A stretch of 64,000 nucleotides of DNA from Finegoldia magna_J (lineage in GTDB: Bacteria; Bacillota; Clostridia; Tissierellales; Peptoniphilaceae). The DNA lies in assembly GCF_002243175.1 (NCBI RefSeq), contig NZ_NDYF01000003.1:61426-125425 (forward strand). The letters run 5' to 3'. Below the pieces are notes generated by a model. The model searched no databases and was not told the origin of the DNA. It saw nothing but the letters and a program-made list of their open reading frames with translations. This document shows, one piece after another, positions 24,212 through 32,886 of the stretch. Within the stretch, counting starts at the first letter, position 1. Every line of letters begins with the position of its first letter. The position numbers and the translations under genes were made by a program.

Positions 24212-24244
24212 GCAAAAAAAAAACTCTCACGAATATCGTGAGAG
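24212..24244 (-). terminator. Intrinsic terminator of the CNNM/CBS gene
   Basis: CTCTCACGA pairs with TCGTGAGAG around ATA. On the minus strand it is followed by a nine-T run. Confidence 0.87.
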
Positions 24245-24248
24245 CAAA

Positions 24249-25493
24249 TTATTTGAATATTATCATAAGTTGTGTAATTTTTCTTTTATCAACATTAACT
24301 ACGACGAATTTCAAGTTTTCAAATTCAACCTCATCTTTTGATTTTGGCATTCTGTCCAATAATTCTATGACGAATCCACCTATGGAATCGAATTTGTCGC
24401 TTTTAATGTCAAGGTCAAACCTTTCATTTACTTCATCGATTCTCATTTCAGGGTCGACTAAGTATTCGTTGTCGCTAATTTTAGTTACTTCTTTTTCGTT
24501 GTCGTATTCATCGTCGATTTCTCCGACAAGCTCTTCCAAAATATCTTCCATCGTTACAATTCCACTAGTTCCACCGTATTCATCGATAATGATACTGATG
24601 GAAATATTTTTTGCTCGCATTTGTTTGAACAAATCAACAACTGGAATGTATTCATAAGCATAGAATGCTGGTTTCAGGATATCTCTGATTTTAAAATCGC
24701 GGTCATCTTCGATAATTTTGTGCGCTAATTCTTTTATGTGAAGAACGCCTATGATATCGTCGATGCTGTCCTCATAAACTGGAATTCTAGAATAAGTAAT
24801 ATTTTTGATGATTTCCTTCAAATCACTCTCTGCATCTTCAATATCAACTGATGCCATGCTAGTTCTTGGAGTCATAATATCAACTGCTAAAGTTTCCTTT
24901 AACTCCAACGCGTTTATCATGATTTCAGTTTCTTGATTTTTCAGTACGCCTTCTTCTTCACTAACTTCCACCAAAGTTTTAAGTTCTTCTTCGGTCAATG
25001 TAGAACTATCTTCGTCTTCTCCAACAAAAAGTTTGATTACCAAACGAGTTAAGAGGTTTAATACTTTTACAATTGGTTTGAAAACTAAAGTCAGGAAATA
25101 AATAAACCTAGAAAATTTTAACGCCACGGATTTGTTTTTATATTGTGCAATTGTTTTCGGTATAACTTCACCGAAAATCAACACAAATACAGTCATTACA
25201 ACTGTCGATATCAAAGCTCCGTTTTGATGAAAAATATTTGTGAATAAAATTGTAGCTATAGAACTCGCTGCGATGTTTACAATATTGTTTCCAATCAAAA
25301 TAGTAGATATGGTAGTTTGCATATTATCGTGCAATTTCTTTAGCAAATGTGCATTTTTGTTATCCTTTTGGTCTAATTGTCGAACTTTTATTTTGCTTAC
25401 AGATGTTATCGCCGTTTCACTTGAAGAAAACACAGCGGACATTGTAACCAAGAACACTAACGCAATTATTTGCGAGACACTCGAACTGTCCAT
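24249..25493 (-). CDS. CNNM/CBS/CorC_HlyC membrane protein (hemolysin C / magnesium transporter type)
   Basis: 414 residues. N-terminal DUF21/CNNM domain with about four membrane segments (IIALVFLVTMSAVFSSSETA, ISTILIGNNIVNIAASS, FGEVIPKTIA and a helix near 130-150), then paired CBS domains (about 205-330, IMTPRTSMASVD and DEYGGTSGIVTMEDILEELVGEI) and a C-terminal CorC_HlyC domain. Family members act in magnesium (or sodium/cobalt) efflux and membrane integrity. The ATG at 25493 is preferred: a longer reading starts at a TTG 15 bp upstream, but GGAGAG sits at the right distance from this ATG. Monocistronic. Confidence 0.9.
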   Translation of the reverse strand: MDSSSVSQIIALVFLVTMSAVFSSSETAITSVSKIKVRQLDQKDNKNAHLLKKLHDNMQTTISTILIGNNIVNIAASSIATILFTNIFHQNGALISTVVMTVFVLIFGEVIPKTIAQYKNKSVALKFSRFIYFLTLVFKPIVKVLNLLTRLVIKLFVGEDEDSSTLTEEELKTLVEVSEEEGVLKNQETEIMINALELKETLAVDIMTPRTSMASVDIEDAESDLKEIIKNITYSRIPVYEDSIDDIIGVLHIKELAHKIIEDDRDFKIRDILKPAFYAYEYIPVVDLFKQMRAKNISISIIIDEYGGTSGIVTMEDILEELVGEIDDEYDNEKEVTKISDNEYLVDPEMRIDEVNERFDLDIKSDKFDSIGGFVIELLDRMPKSKDEVEFENLKFVVVNVDKRKITQLMIIFK

Positions 25494-25677
25494 TACATCA
25501 CTCTCCAAACATATCGTAACATATAAAAATATAGTTGTAAATAAATTGTTTTGACAAAATTTTTAAATAAAAAACATAACAATTGAGAAAACTAAAAATA
25601 ATTTAACAACAAACAAATCCCTCAATATGGTATACTATAGATGTAGATAATACAGTAAAAAAGAAACGGTGATGAAA

Positions 25678-26196
25678 ATGGATTTAAAAGAAAAAATTAG
25701 AGTTATAGACGGATTTCCAAAAGAAGGAATCTCATTCAAAGATATTACTACGTTGTTAAACGACAAAGATGCCTACAAACACGCAGTAGACCTTATGGTA
25801 GAAGATTTAAAAGGCAAAGGCATAACTGTGATTGCAGCTCCAGAAGCTAGAGGATTTTTGTTTGGCTCAGCTGTAGCGTATGCTCTTGGAGTAAGATTTG
25901 TTCCTGTAAGAAAACCAGGCAAACTTCCTGGAGAAGTGTCAGAATATTCTTATGATTTGGAATATGGTACTGACAAATTAGAAGTACACAAAGATGCAAT
26001 TCAAAAAGGCGACAAAGTTGCAATCGTTGATGATTTATTGGCAACTGGTGGAACTGTGAATGCAGTAGCTAAGTTAGTCGAAAAAAACGGTGGCGAAATC
26101 ACTGCGATGGAATTTTTGATTGAACTTACTGAACTTGGCGGAAGAGATGTCAACAAAAAATATTACATCAACACTTTAGTACAATACGATATCTAA
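25678..26196 (+). CDS. apt: Adenine phosphoribosyltransferase
   Basis: 172 residues. Converts adenine and PRPP to AMP. MDLKEKIRVIDGFPKEGISFKDITTLL matches the family start, PEARGFLFGSAVAYALG and VPVRKPGKLPGE are the adenine-binding and dimer regions, and VAIVDDLLATGGT is the PRPP-binding signature. The ATG at 25678 is chosen because GGTGAT precedes it and the family begins with MDLK; upstream GTG and ATG codons at 25669 and 25672 are in frame. A TATACT -10-like element lies at 25630-25635. Monocistronic, closed by a terminator. Confidence 0.95.
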   Translation: MDLKEKIRVIDGFPKEGISFKDITTLLNDKDAYKHAVDLMVEDLKGKGITVIAAPEARGFLFGSAVAYALGVRFVPVRKPGKLPGEVSEYSYDLEYGTDKLEVHKDAIQKGDKVAIVDDLLATGGTVNAVAKLVEKNGGEITAMEFLIELTELGGRDVNKKYYINTLVQYDI

Positions 26197-26201
26197 ATTT
26201 T

Positions 26202-26228
26202 ATCCACATGTCATGCATGTGGATTTTT
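26202..26228 (+). terminator. Intrinsic terminator of apt
   Basis: ATCCACATG pairs with CATGTGGAT around TCATG, then TTTTT. Confidence 0.85.
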
Positions 26229-26234
26229 AATTGC

Positions 26235-26266
26235 AAAAAAGCACAACCAAAATTTTATGGTTGTGC
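26235..26266 (-). terminator. Intrinsic terminator of pncB
   Basis: GCACAACCA pairs with TGGTTGTGC; on the minus strand a six-T run follows. Confidence 0.85.
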
Positions 26267-26274
26267 TGAATTGA

Positions 26275-27723
26275 TTATTTGCTTTGCATTAATAAATTGT
26301 ATTTTATATCCCACAATTTTTGAGACAAATCCACGTGGAACAAATGAGGATGTTCAAATCTTTTTACTTCTTCCCATTGTTCATCAATTTGTTCATTCTT
26401 TCTTTCAATTATTTTATCCAATGTTGGAAGTTCGTACACCAATTCTCCCTTGTCGAACACTCTAACCAATAATTCTTTTGTTGTGAAGTTAGTTAATGTT
26501 TTTCTCTTCCAAGTGTGAATAGGGTGGAATATTTCCAAATCTTTTGATTCGTCGATTTTTTCATCGTGAAGAGTTATCAAATCGGCTTCTGCTTTGCCTG
26601 AATCTTTGTCGTAAATTCTGTAAACTGTTTTGAATGCAGGAGTTGTAATTTTTTCGATATTTTCACTGATTTTAATCTTAGGAATGATTTCTCCGTTAGG
26701 TTTTTCCACAGCGCATAATTTGTATACGCCACCTAAAACTGGATCTGATTTTGCTGTGATTAATCTTTCTCCAACGCCAAATCCATCTAGCTTTGCCCCT
26801 TGTTCAATCAAATCAGAAATTGTGTATTCATCAAGTGAATTACTTGCCATGATTTGACAGTTTTCATATCCAGCATCATCCAACATCTTACGCGCTTGTT
26901 TTGATAAATAAGCAAGGTCACCGCTGTCAATTCTAATTGACATATTTTTAATTCCACGAGGTTTCAAAACTTCGTCAAAAACTTTTATCGCATTAGGAAC
27001 ACCGGATTTTAAAACGTTGTAAGTGTCCACTAAAAGTGAGCAAGAATTTGGGAAAATTTCGGCATATTTTTTGAAAGCTTCGTATTCTGAATCAAACATC
27101 ATAATCCATGAATGGGCCATTGTACCAAAAGCAGGAACATCGTAAGTGATATCTGTCAAAGTATTGCTTGTAGCAGTAGCACCGCCTATGAAAGCTGCTC
27201 TTGCACCAAGAACTGTAGCATCCACACCTTGTGCACGTCTTGCGCCAAATTCCATCACAACTCTTCCTTCAGCTGCGTGAACTATTCTATTCGTCTTAGT
27301 CGCAATCAATGATTGATGATTGATTGACAAAAGCGCAAAAGTTTCTATCAGTTGTGCTTGTGGAGCAGGCCCACGAACTATCATCAAAGGTTCATTAGGA
27401 AATGCAACAGAACCTTCAGGCATTGCCCACACATCGCATTCAAATTTGAAATTTCTAAGATAATCTAAGAATTTTTCGCTGAACATATTCTTGCTCTTGA
27501 AATATTCGATGTCTTTTTCGTCAAATTTCAAATTTTGAATATATTTAACCACTTCTTCTAATCCCGCAACGATAACAAATCCTCCGTTGTCTGGAATTCT
27601 TCTAAAATACAAATCAAAATAAGCATACTCATATTCCATATTATTTTCCAAATATCCGTTCATCATTGTAAATTCGTAGAAATCAGATAACATGCTTAAA
27701 TTTTCATAATTTTTCCAATCCAT
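26275..27723 (-). CDS. pncB: Nicotinate phosphoribosyltransferase
   Basis: 482 residues. Makes nicotinate mononucleotide from nicotinate and PRPP, the entry of NAD salvage. Motifs: LSMLSDFYEFTMMNGYLEN at the N terminus, EFGARRAQGVDATVLGARAAFIGG (active-site segment), FGTMAHSWIMMF with the phosphorylated His, and the SIRIDSGDLAYLSKQAR and FGVGERLITAKSDPVLGGVYKL phosphate loops. The ATG at 27723 follows GGAGG by 6-7 bp; the frame extends 45 bp further upstream without a ribosome binding site. It is divergent from copA and monocistronic. Confidence 0.95.
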   Translation of the reverse strand: MDWKNYENLSMLSDFYEFTMMNGYLENNMEYEYAYFDLYFRRIPDNGGFVIVAGLEEVVKYIQNLKFDEKDIEYFKSKNMFSEKFLDYLRNFKFECDVWAMPEGSVAFPNEPLMIVRGPAPQAQLIETFALLSINHQSLIATKTNRIVHAAEGRVVMEFGARRAQGVDATVLGARAAFIGGATATSNTLTDITYDVPAFGTMAHSWIMMFDSEYEAFKKYAEIFPNSCSLLVDTYNVLKSGVPNAIKVFDEVLKPRGIKNMSIRIDSGDLAYLSKQARKMLDDAGYENCQIMASNSLDEYTISDLIEQGAKLDGFGVGERLITAKSDPVLGGVYKLCAVEKPNGEIIPKIKISENIEKITTPAFKTVYRIYDKDSGKAEADLITLHDEKIDESKDLEIFHPIHTWKRKTLTNFTTKELLVRVFDKGELVYELPTLDKIIERKNEQIDEQWEEVKRFEHPHLFHVDLSQKLWDIKYNLLMQSK

Positions 27724-27772
27724 AATCTGCCTCCATATTTTATTATGAATATTATAATCCAAATCCAAATCT

Positions 27773-27801
27773 TTGACAAAGAGTTTTAAATATTATACAA
27801 T
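27773..27801 (+). promoter_or_regulatory. copA operon promoter
   Basis: TTGACA (27773-27778) and TACAAT (27796-27801), 17 bp apart. Confidence 0.8.
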
Positions 27802-27806
27802 AACCA

Positions 27807-27825
27807 TACCACCAGTAGGGTGGTA
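27807..27825 (+). promoter_or_regulatory. CsoR-type copper operator
   Basis: TACCACC-AGTAG-GGTGGTA is a perfect 7-bp G/C-rich dyad located at about +1 to +18 of the copA promoter. It has the TACC...GGTA form known for CsoR operators, and csoR is the third gene of the operon, so autoregulated repression relieved by Cu(I) is likely. Confidence 0.8.
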
Positions 27826-27837
27826 GAAAGGAGCAAA

Positions 27838-30180
27838 ATGGAAGAAATAAAATTAAAAATACAAGGCATGCACTGTCAAGCATGTGCAGCTAGAATAGAA
27901 AAAGTTTTAAATAAATACGAATATGTCGACACAGTTAACGTGAACTTGCTTCAAGAATACGCATATTTAAAATTAAAAGAAGGATACGATATAGAAACTA
28001 TCGTAGACAAAATAAAAAGCGCGGGATTTGATGTTCCAATAAAGACATCGAAGTTTGACATTGAAGGGATGAGCTGCCAAGCATGTGCAGCTAGAATTGA
28101 AAAAGTTTTGAACAAAAATAATTTCAAAGATGTCAACGTGAATTTGTTACAAAACTCACTTACAGTTAGTTTTTATGAAGGATACAAGACCAATTCTGAT
28201 GTAAAAAGATTAGTCGACAAAGCAGGATTTTCTGCAGAAATAAAAACAGACAATAAAATAGCTAATGAAAAAAATATTACTGAATACGAAAAATTGAAAA
28301 GAGATTTCATAATTTCTGCAATTTTTTCAATTCCTTTGTTCTCGGCGATGTTTTTTCACATGGCTGGAGTTCACACGATTTTAAATAATGGATATTTTCA
28401 ATGGGCGTTGGCAACTGTTGTTCAATTCTACATTGGAAGAAGATTTTATGTGAATGCGTACAAATCATTGAGAGGTGGAGGCGCTAACATGGATGTTCTC
28501 ATAGCTTTGGGAACAAGTGCAGCTTACTTCTATTCTATTTATCATGTATTAATCGGAAGCGACCAACTTTATTTTGAATCGTCTGCTGTTGTTATCACTT
28601 TGATTTTACTCGGAAAACTTTTCGAAAAAAGAGCAAAGACCAGAACGACTGATGCTATTAGTAAATTAATGGGACTTCAAGCGAAAAAAGCCAACGTAAT
28701 AAAAAATGGCGAAACTTTGGAAACAGACATCGAAGATGTAATGGTCGGCGATAAAATTCTCGTAAAACCAGGAGAAAAAATCGCCGTCGACGGAATAATA
28801 GTTGAGGGAAGTTCTTCGGTTGATGAATCAATGATTACTGGAGAATCAATGCCAGTGAAAAAACAAGTCGGAGATGAATGTATTGGTTCTACGATTAATA
28901 AAAACGGATCATTTGTATTTGAAGCGAAAAGAATTGGCGAAGATACAGTTCTAAGTCAAATTGTAAAATTAGTGGAAGATGCACAATCCAACAAAGCTCC
29001 AATTCAAAGACTAGCAGACAAGATTTCATCTATTTTCGTACCAAGTGTTATTGCAATCGCAGTGATTACATTTGTCATCACTTATTTTGTGACAAAACAA
29101 TTCGACAGAGCATTATTAAACTCGGTTTCAGTTCTTGTAATAGCGTGTCCTTGTTCATTGGGACTTGCAACTCCTACGGCTATTATGGTAGGAAGCGGAA
29201 AAGGTGCAGAGCTAGGAATTTTGATAAAAAGCGCAGAAGTTTTGGAAACTGCGAACAAAATAGATGCAGTTATTTTGGACAAAACAGGAACAATAACAAA
29301 TGGAAAGCCAGAAGTTGTAGATTACAAATCAGAAGATGCGGATTTCTTGAAAATTGTATCCTCAATTGAAAAAAATTCTGAGCATCCATTAGCAGATGCA
29401 GTAGTTAAAGAATTCGAAAAAAATGGTTCCGATTTTTATAAAGTTGAAGATTTCGATTCAATAACTGGTAAAGGACTCTCAGCTAAAATAAATGGAGATA
29501 ATTACTACATTGGCAATGAAAAATTGATGAGAGACAATAATATTGATGTCAATGTGGATATTAAAAAATATCAATCTCAAGGAAATACAGTCGTTCTTGT
29601 TGGGAAAAACGACGGATTTTACGGATATATTTTGATTGCAGATAAAATAAAAGAATCTTCACCAAAAGCTGTTGCAAAATTAAAAGAAGATAATATAGAT
29701 GTTTATATGATAACTGGTGATAGCGAAAATACTGCAAAACATATTGCAGAAAAAGCGAATATCGACCATGTTATTGCTGAATGTTTGCCAAAAGACAAAT
29801 CAGATAAAGTATTAGAATTGAAAAATAAGGGCAAAAAAGTCGGAATGGTTGGAGATGGAATAAACGATGCACCAGCGTTAGCGACAAGTGATGTTGGATT
29901 TTCGATTGGAACTGGTACAGATGTCGCGATTGAAGCAAGTGACATCACAATCATAAATGGAGATTTGAATAAAGTTAACACTGCGATTAGATTAAGTCAC
30001 AGAGTAATAAAAACGATAAAACAAAATTTGTTCTGGGCGTTTTTCTACAATGTTATTGGAATACCAATTGCTGCGTTTGGATTTTTGAATCCAATGATAG
30101 CAGGAGCTGCAATGGCGTTTAGTTCTGTAACTGTAGTTACAAATTCGTTGAGAATTAAAAATTTTAAGGAGGAAAAATAA
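27838..30180 (+). CDS. copA: Copper-exporting P1B-type ATPase
   Basis: 780 residues from the ATG at 27838 (AAGGAG 6 bp upstream; the frame opens 18 bp earlier with a GTG inside the operator). Two N-terminal heavy-metal-associated domains with GMHCQAC (Cys13, Cys16) and GMSCQAC (Cys80, Cys83), eight expected membrane helices, the actuator TGES, the ion-binding CPC (Cys437-Pro-Cys439) in helix 6, the phosphorylation site DKTGT (Asp481), SEHPLADA and GDGINDAPAL. The YN and MxxSS segments near the C terminus are of the Cu(I) subtype. It pumps Cu(I) out of the cytoplasm. The stop overlaps copZ by 1 bp (TAATG). Confidence 0.96.
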   Translation: MEEIKLKIQGMHCQACAARIEKVLNKYEYVDTVNVNLLQEYAYLKLKEGYDIETIVDKIKSAGFDVPIKTSKFDIEGMSCQACAARIEKVLNKNNFKDVNVNLLQNSLTVSFYEGYKTNSDVKRLVDKAGFSAEIKTDNKIANEKNITEYEKLKRDFIISAIFSIPLFSAMFFHMAGVHTILNNGYFQWALATVVQFYIGRRFYVNAYKSLRGGGANMDVLIALGTSAAYFYSIYHVLIGSDQLYFESSAVVITLILLGKLFEKRAKTRTTDAISKLMGLQAKKANVIKNGETLETDIEDVMVGDKILVKPGEKIAVDGIIVEGSSSVDESMITGESMPVKKQVGDECIGSTINKNGSFVFEAKRIGEDTVLSQIVKLVEDAQSNKAPIQRLADKISSIFVPSVIAIAVITFVITYFVTKQFDRALLNSVSVLVIACPCSLGLATPTAIMVGSGKGAELGILIKSAEVLETANKIDAVILDKTGTITNGKPEVVDYKSEDADFLKIVSSIEKNSEHPLADAVVKEFEKNGSDFYKVEDFDSITGKGLSAKINGDNYYIGNEKLMRDNNIDVNVDIKKYQSQGNTVVLVGKNDGFYGYILIADKIKESSPKAVAKLKEDNIDVYMITGDSENTAKHIAEKANIDHVIAECLPKDKSDKVLELKNKGKKVGMVGDGINDAPALATSDVGFSIGTGTDVAIEASDITIINGDLNKVNTAIRLSHRVIKTIKQNLFWAFFYNVIGIPIAAFGFLNPMIAGAAMAFSSVTVVTNSLRIKNFKEEK

Positions 30181-30380
30181 TGAAAAAAGAATTTGAAGTA
30201 TTGGATATGTCATGTAATCATTGCGTAGAATCAGTGACAAAAGCTTGTAAATCAGTAGATGGAGTTACAGATGTAAATGTAAGTTTGGAGGATAAAAAAG
30301 TAGTAGTTGAAGGCGATTTTAATGAAGCTGATATCATCAAAGCTATTGATGAAATAGGATTTGAGGCTACCGTTAAATAA
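30180..30380 (+). CDS. copZ: Copper chaperone CopZ
   Basis: 66 residues, a single heavy-metal-associated domain (ferredoxin-like fold). DMSCNHCVESV gives the MxCxxC Cu(I) site (Cys12, Cys15) and GVTDVNVSLEDKKVVVEGDF is the typical second half. It carries Cu(I) to CopA and CsoR. The start shares one base with the copA stop and the stop shares one base with csoR, and GGAGG lies just upstream, so the three genes are tightly coupled. Confidence 0.95.
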   Translation: MKKEFEVLDMSCNHCVESVTKACKSVDGVTDVNVSLEDKKVVVEGDFNEADIIKAIDEIGFEATVK

Positions 30381-30643
30381 TGAGTGAACACAAACAAAAA
30401 GCCCTCAAAAAAATCAAAACAGTTCGTGGACAACTCGATGCGATTGTAAATATGATTGAAGAGGACAGATACTGCGTGGATATTTCCACTCAGATTTTAA
30501 GTTGTATTGGTCAATTGAAAAAAGCGAACATCGACATTTTGAATGGACACATGAGAACATGCGTTAAACATGCAATAGAAAATGATAATGCAGATGAAAA
30601 AATCGAAGAAGTAATCAACATTATCGACAAATATATCAAATAA
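30380..30643 (+). CDS. csoR: CsoR copper-sensing repressor
   Basis: 87 residues, all-helical DUF156 (CsoR/RcnR) family. The Cu(I) ligand set Cys32, His57 and Cys61 is present (RYCVDIS and GHMRTCV), which distinguishes CsoR from RcnR and from persulfide-sensing CstR, whose His is missing. It should repress copA-copZ-csoR by binding the dyad at 27807-27825 and release when it binds Cu(I). Last gene of the operon, followed directly by a strong terminator. Confidence 0.94.
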   Translation: MSEHKQKALKKIKTVRGQLDAIVNMIEEDRYCVDISTQILSCIGQLKKANIDILNGHMRTCVKHAIENDNADEKIEEVINIIDKYIK

Positions 30644-30647
30644 CAAA

Positions 30648-30692
30648 AACTTCCCCAGAGCAAATGAAAATTTGTAAGGGGAAGTTTTTTTG
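30648..30692 (+). terminator. Intrinsic terminator of the copper operon
   Basis: AACTTCCCC pairs with GGGGAAGTT, with an inner CAAAT/ATTTG stem, followed by eight T residues. Confidence 0.9.
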
Positions 30693-30792
30693 ATTTTTTG
30701 GATTTAGTGATTAGTATCGTTTGCAAAATCATAAATTGGGTATATATAGAATAAGAAAATTATTTCTTAATTCGCAAAACAGGAGGAATTTT

Positions 30793-31332
30793 ATGAAACT
30801 CAATTATGTAACAAAAGATATCAAATTGACTGATGATTTGAAACAAATGGCAGAAACTAAATTACACAAGTTAGATAAATATTTCCACGATGAACAACAA
30901 GCTCGTGTAGTTTTCAAGAAAGAAAAGGACAAAGCCAGAGTTGAAGTCACAATGGTTTTAGATAAAGGAGTTGTATTAAGAGCAGAAGAATCCAACGAAG
31001 ATATCAAAACTGCAATAGACAAAGTTGAAGATGTACTTGCTAGACAAATCAGAAAACACAAAACAAAATTACAAAAGAGATTTACAGAAAGTAACTCCAT
31101 TAGATTTGAAGCCGTTGAAGATAATAGCGACAAAGAAATTCCAAATGGTACAATCGTAAAAACAAAAGAATTCGGAATAAAACCAATGGACAAGGAAGAA
31201 GCTATCATGCAAATGGAATTGATTGACCATGATTTCTTCGTATTTTTAGATTCTAAAACTAATAATGTAAATGTAGTTTACAAAAGAAAAGATGGCAACT
31301 ACGGATTATTAGTTCCAGGATTTGAAAAATAG
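30793..31332 (+). CDS. hpf: Long-form ribosome hibernation promoting factor
   Basis: 179 residues from the ATG at 30793 (AGGAGG 6-7 bp upstream; the in-frame codons back to 30721 belong to the promoter region). The N-terminal S30AE domain (about 1-100: TKDIKLTDDLKQMAETKLHKLDKYF, then RVEVTMVLDKGVVLRAEES) binds the decoding site of the 30S subunit. A linker leads to the C-terminal dimerisation domain (about 120-179: KTKEFGIKPMDKEEAIMQMELIDHDFFVF, then YKRKDGNYGLLVPG). Long HPF makes 100S ribosome dimers in stationary phase. The promoter has TTGCAA, 16 bp, TATATA. Confidence 0.95.
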   Translation: MKLNYVTKDIKLTDDLKQMAETKLHKLDKYFHDEQQARVVFKKEKDKARVEVTMVLDKGVVLRAEESNEDIKTAIDKVEDVLARQIRKHKTKLQKRFTESNSIRFEAVEDNSDKEIPNGTIVKTKEFGIKPMDKEEAIMQMELIDHDFFVFLDSKTNNVNVVYKRKDGNYGLLVPGFEK

Positions 31333-31353
31333 CAAAAATGTTCAAATTGATGA

Positions 31354-31387
31354 TATAATAAGAGAGAAACAAGATTTCTCTCTTATT
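31354..31387 (+). promoter_or_regulatory. TATAAT and a 13-bp hairpin between hpf and deoD
   Basis: TATAAT (31354-31359) overlaps the left arm of a perfect 13-bp inverted repeat, AATAAGAGAGAAA/TTTCTCTCTTATT, around CAAGA. It may end the hpf message (short T-run) or act as an operator over a deoD promoter. Confidence 0.45.
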
Positions 31388-31489
31388 TAAGTGGAAATAA
31401 TGTTACAATCAGTTTAAGAAGAAAAATGCAATCAAAAATATATAAGAAAAATTTTTGATGTTGTCATTGTAAATTATTAGGAGGTAATT

Positions 31490-32194
31490 ATGTCAACACC
31501 ACATATCGAAGCGAAAAAAGGCGATATCGCAAAAACAGTTTTATTGCCAGGAGATCCATTAAGAGCGAAATTTATCGCAGATAATTTCTTGGAAGATGTA
31601 AAACAATTCAACGCAGTTAGAAATATGTTCGGATACACTGGAAAATACAAAGGCAAAGAAATTTCTGTTATGGGAACTGGAATGGGAATTCCATCTATAG
31701 GAATTTATTCTTACGAACTTATCAACGAATACGGAGTTGAAAATCTTATCAGAATCGGTTCAGCTGGAGCTTATAGCAAAGACCTTGATTTGTACGATGT
31801 CGTAATAGCAATGGGAAGCTGTTCAGATTCAAATTTTGCTCACCAATTCGACTTGGAAGGAACTTTTTCAGCGATTTGCGATTATGATTTGTTGAGAAAA
31901 GCAGTAAATGTTGCAGAAGAAAAAAACATCGACGTTCACGTTGGAAATGTGTTCTCTGCAGATATTTTCTACAACCAAAAATCAGAAGAATGGAAAAAAT
32001 GGGAAAAAATGGGCGTGTTAGCAGTTGAAATGGAAAGTTACGGATTGTATTTGACAGCAAAAGCCAACAACGCAAGAGCTTTGACTATTTTGACAATTTC
32101 TGACTCATTCCATTCAGATAAGCAAACTACTCCTGAAGAAAGACAAACATCATTTACAAAAATGATGGAAATAGCATTGGAATTAGGTGAATAA
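31490..32194 (+). CDS. deoD: Purine-nucleoside phosphorylase, DeoD type
   Basis: 234 residues, hexameric high-molecular-mass type. Cleaves purine (deoxy)nucleosides with phosphate to base and (deoxy)ribose 1-phosphate. Motifs: MSTPHIEAKKGDIAKTVLLPGDPLRAK, GTGMGIPSIGIYSYEL, RIGSAGAYS, VEMESYGLY and the catalytic ISDS (Asp in TISDSFHSD). Ribosome binding site AGGAGG. It is followed 1 bp later by deoC, forming the usual nucleoside catabolism pair. Confidence 0.95.
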   Translation: MSTPHIEAKKGDIAKTVLLPGDPLRAKFIADNFLEDVKQFNAVRNMFGYTGKYKGKEISVMGTGMGIPSIGIYSYELINEYGVENLIRIGSAGAYSKDLDLYDVVIAMGSCSDSNFAHQFDLEGTFSAICDYDLLRKAVNVAEEKNIDVHVGNVFSADIFYNQKSEEWKKWEKMGVLAVEMESYGLYLTAKANNARALTILTISDSFHSDKQTTPEERQTSFTKMMEIALELGE

Positions 32195-32195
32195 T

Positions 32196-32837
32196 ATGGA
32201 ATTAAATAAATATATCGACCACACTTTATTAAAAGCAGATGCTACATCAGCTGACATCAAAAAAATCTGTGATGAAGCAATCAAATACGATTTTAAAAGC
32301 GTGTGCGTAAATTCTTGCTATACATCTTTCGTTAAAAAGTCTTTGGAAAATTCAAGCGTTTTGGTGTGCACTGTTGTGGGATTTCCACTTGGTGCTATGA
32401 GTATAAAATCAAAAGCTTTTGAAGCAAAGACAGCAATCGAAGATGGAGCAGATGAAATCGACATGGTTATCAATATCGGCAAATTAAAAGAACAAGATTA
32501 CGATTATGTCGAAAAGGACATCCAAGCTGTAAGAGATGTTACAAAAGGAAAAGTTTTGAAAGTAATCATCGAAACTTGTTTATTAACTGATGAAGAAAAG
32601 AAAAAAGTTTGCGAAATTTCTGTAAAATGTGGAGCTGATTTCGTGAAGACTTCTACAGGTTTTTCAACAGGTGGAGCAAAAGTGGAAGATGTCAAATTGA
32701 TGAAAGATACTGTTGGAGACAGAGCTATGGTAAAAGCAAGTGGTGGAATTCATTCTAGAGACGAAGCTTTATCTATGATAGAAAATGGAGCAGAGAGAAT
32801 CGGAGCATCCAGCGGTATTAAAATAGTAGAAGGATAA
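32196..32837 (+). CDS. deoC: Deoxyribose-phosphate aldolase
   Basis: 213 residues. Splits 2-deoxyribose 5-phosphate into acetaldehyde and glyceraldehyde 3-phosphate. TIM barrel with KYIDHTLLKADAT at the start, VGFPLGAMS, Schiff-base lysine in DFVKTSTGFSTGGA, and MVKASGGIHS with the second active-site lysine. The ATG at 32196 follows AGGTGA inside the end of deoD; an in-frame GTG 9 bp upstream has no ribosome binding site of its own. The deoD-deoC order sends deoxynucleosides into glycolysis. Confidence 0.95.
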   Translation: MELNKYIDHTLLKADATSADIKKICDEAIKYDFKSVCVNSCYTSFVKKSLENSSVLVCTVVGFPLGAMSIKSKAFEAKTAIEDGADEIDMVINIGKLKEQDYDYVEKDIQAVRDVTKGKVLKVIIETCLLTDEEKKKVCEISVKCGADFVKTSTGFSTGGAKVEDVKLMKDTVGDRAMVKASGGIHSRDEALSMIENGAERIGASSGIKIVEG

Positions 32838-32841
32838 TTGT

Positions 32842-32867
32842 AAAAGATGCTAAATTTAGCATCTTTT
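32842..32867 (+). terminator. Intrinsic terminator of deoD-deoC
   Basis: Palindrome AAAAGATGCTAAA/TTTAGCATCTTTT, 13 bp per arm with no spacer, ending in TTTT. Confidence 0.8.
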
Positions 32868-32886
32868 CATTAATTTAAGGAGTAAT

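Noticed and set aside
30719..30743. A sigma-B-like promoter for hpf (GTTTGC-N13-GGGTAT)
   Set aside because: An ordinary TTGCAA-N16-TATATA promoter overlaps it, other GGGTATA sites in the window lack a matching -35, and presence of sigma-B in this organism is not established.
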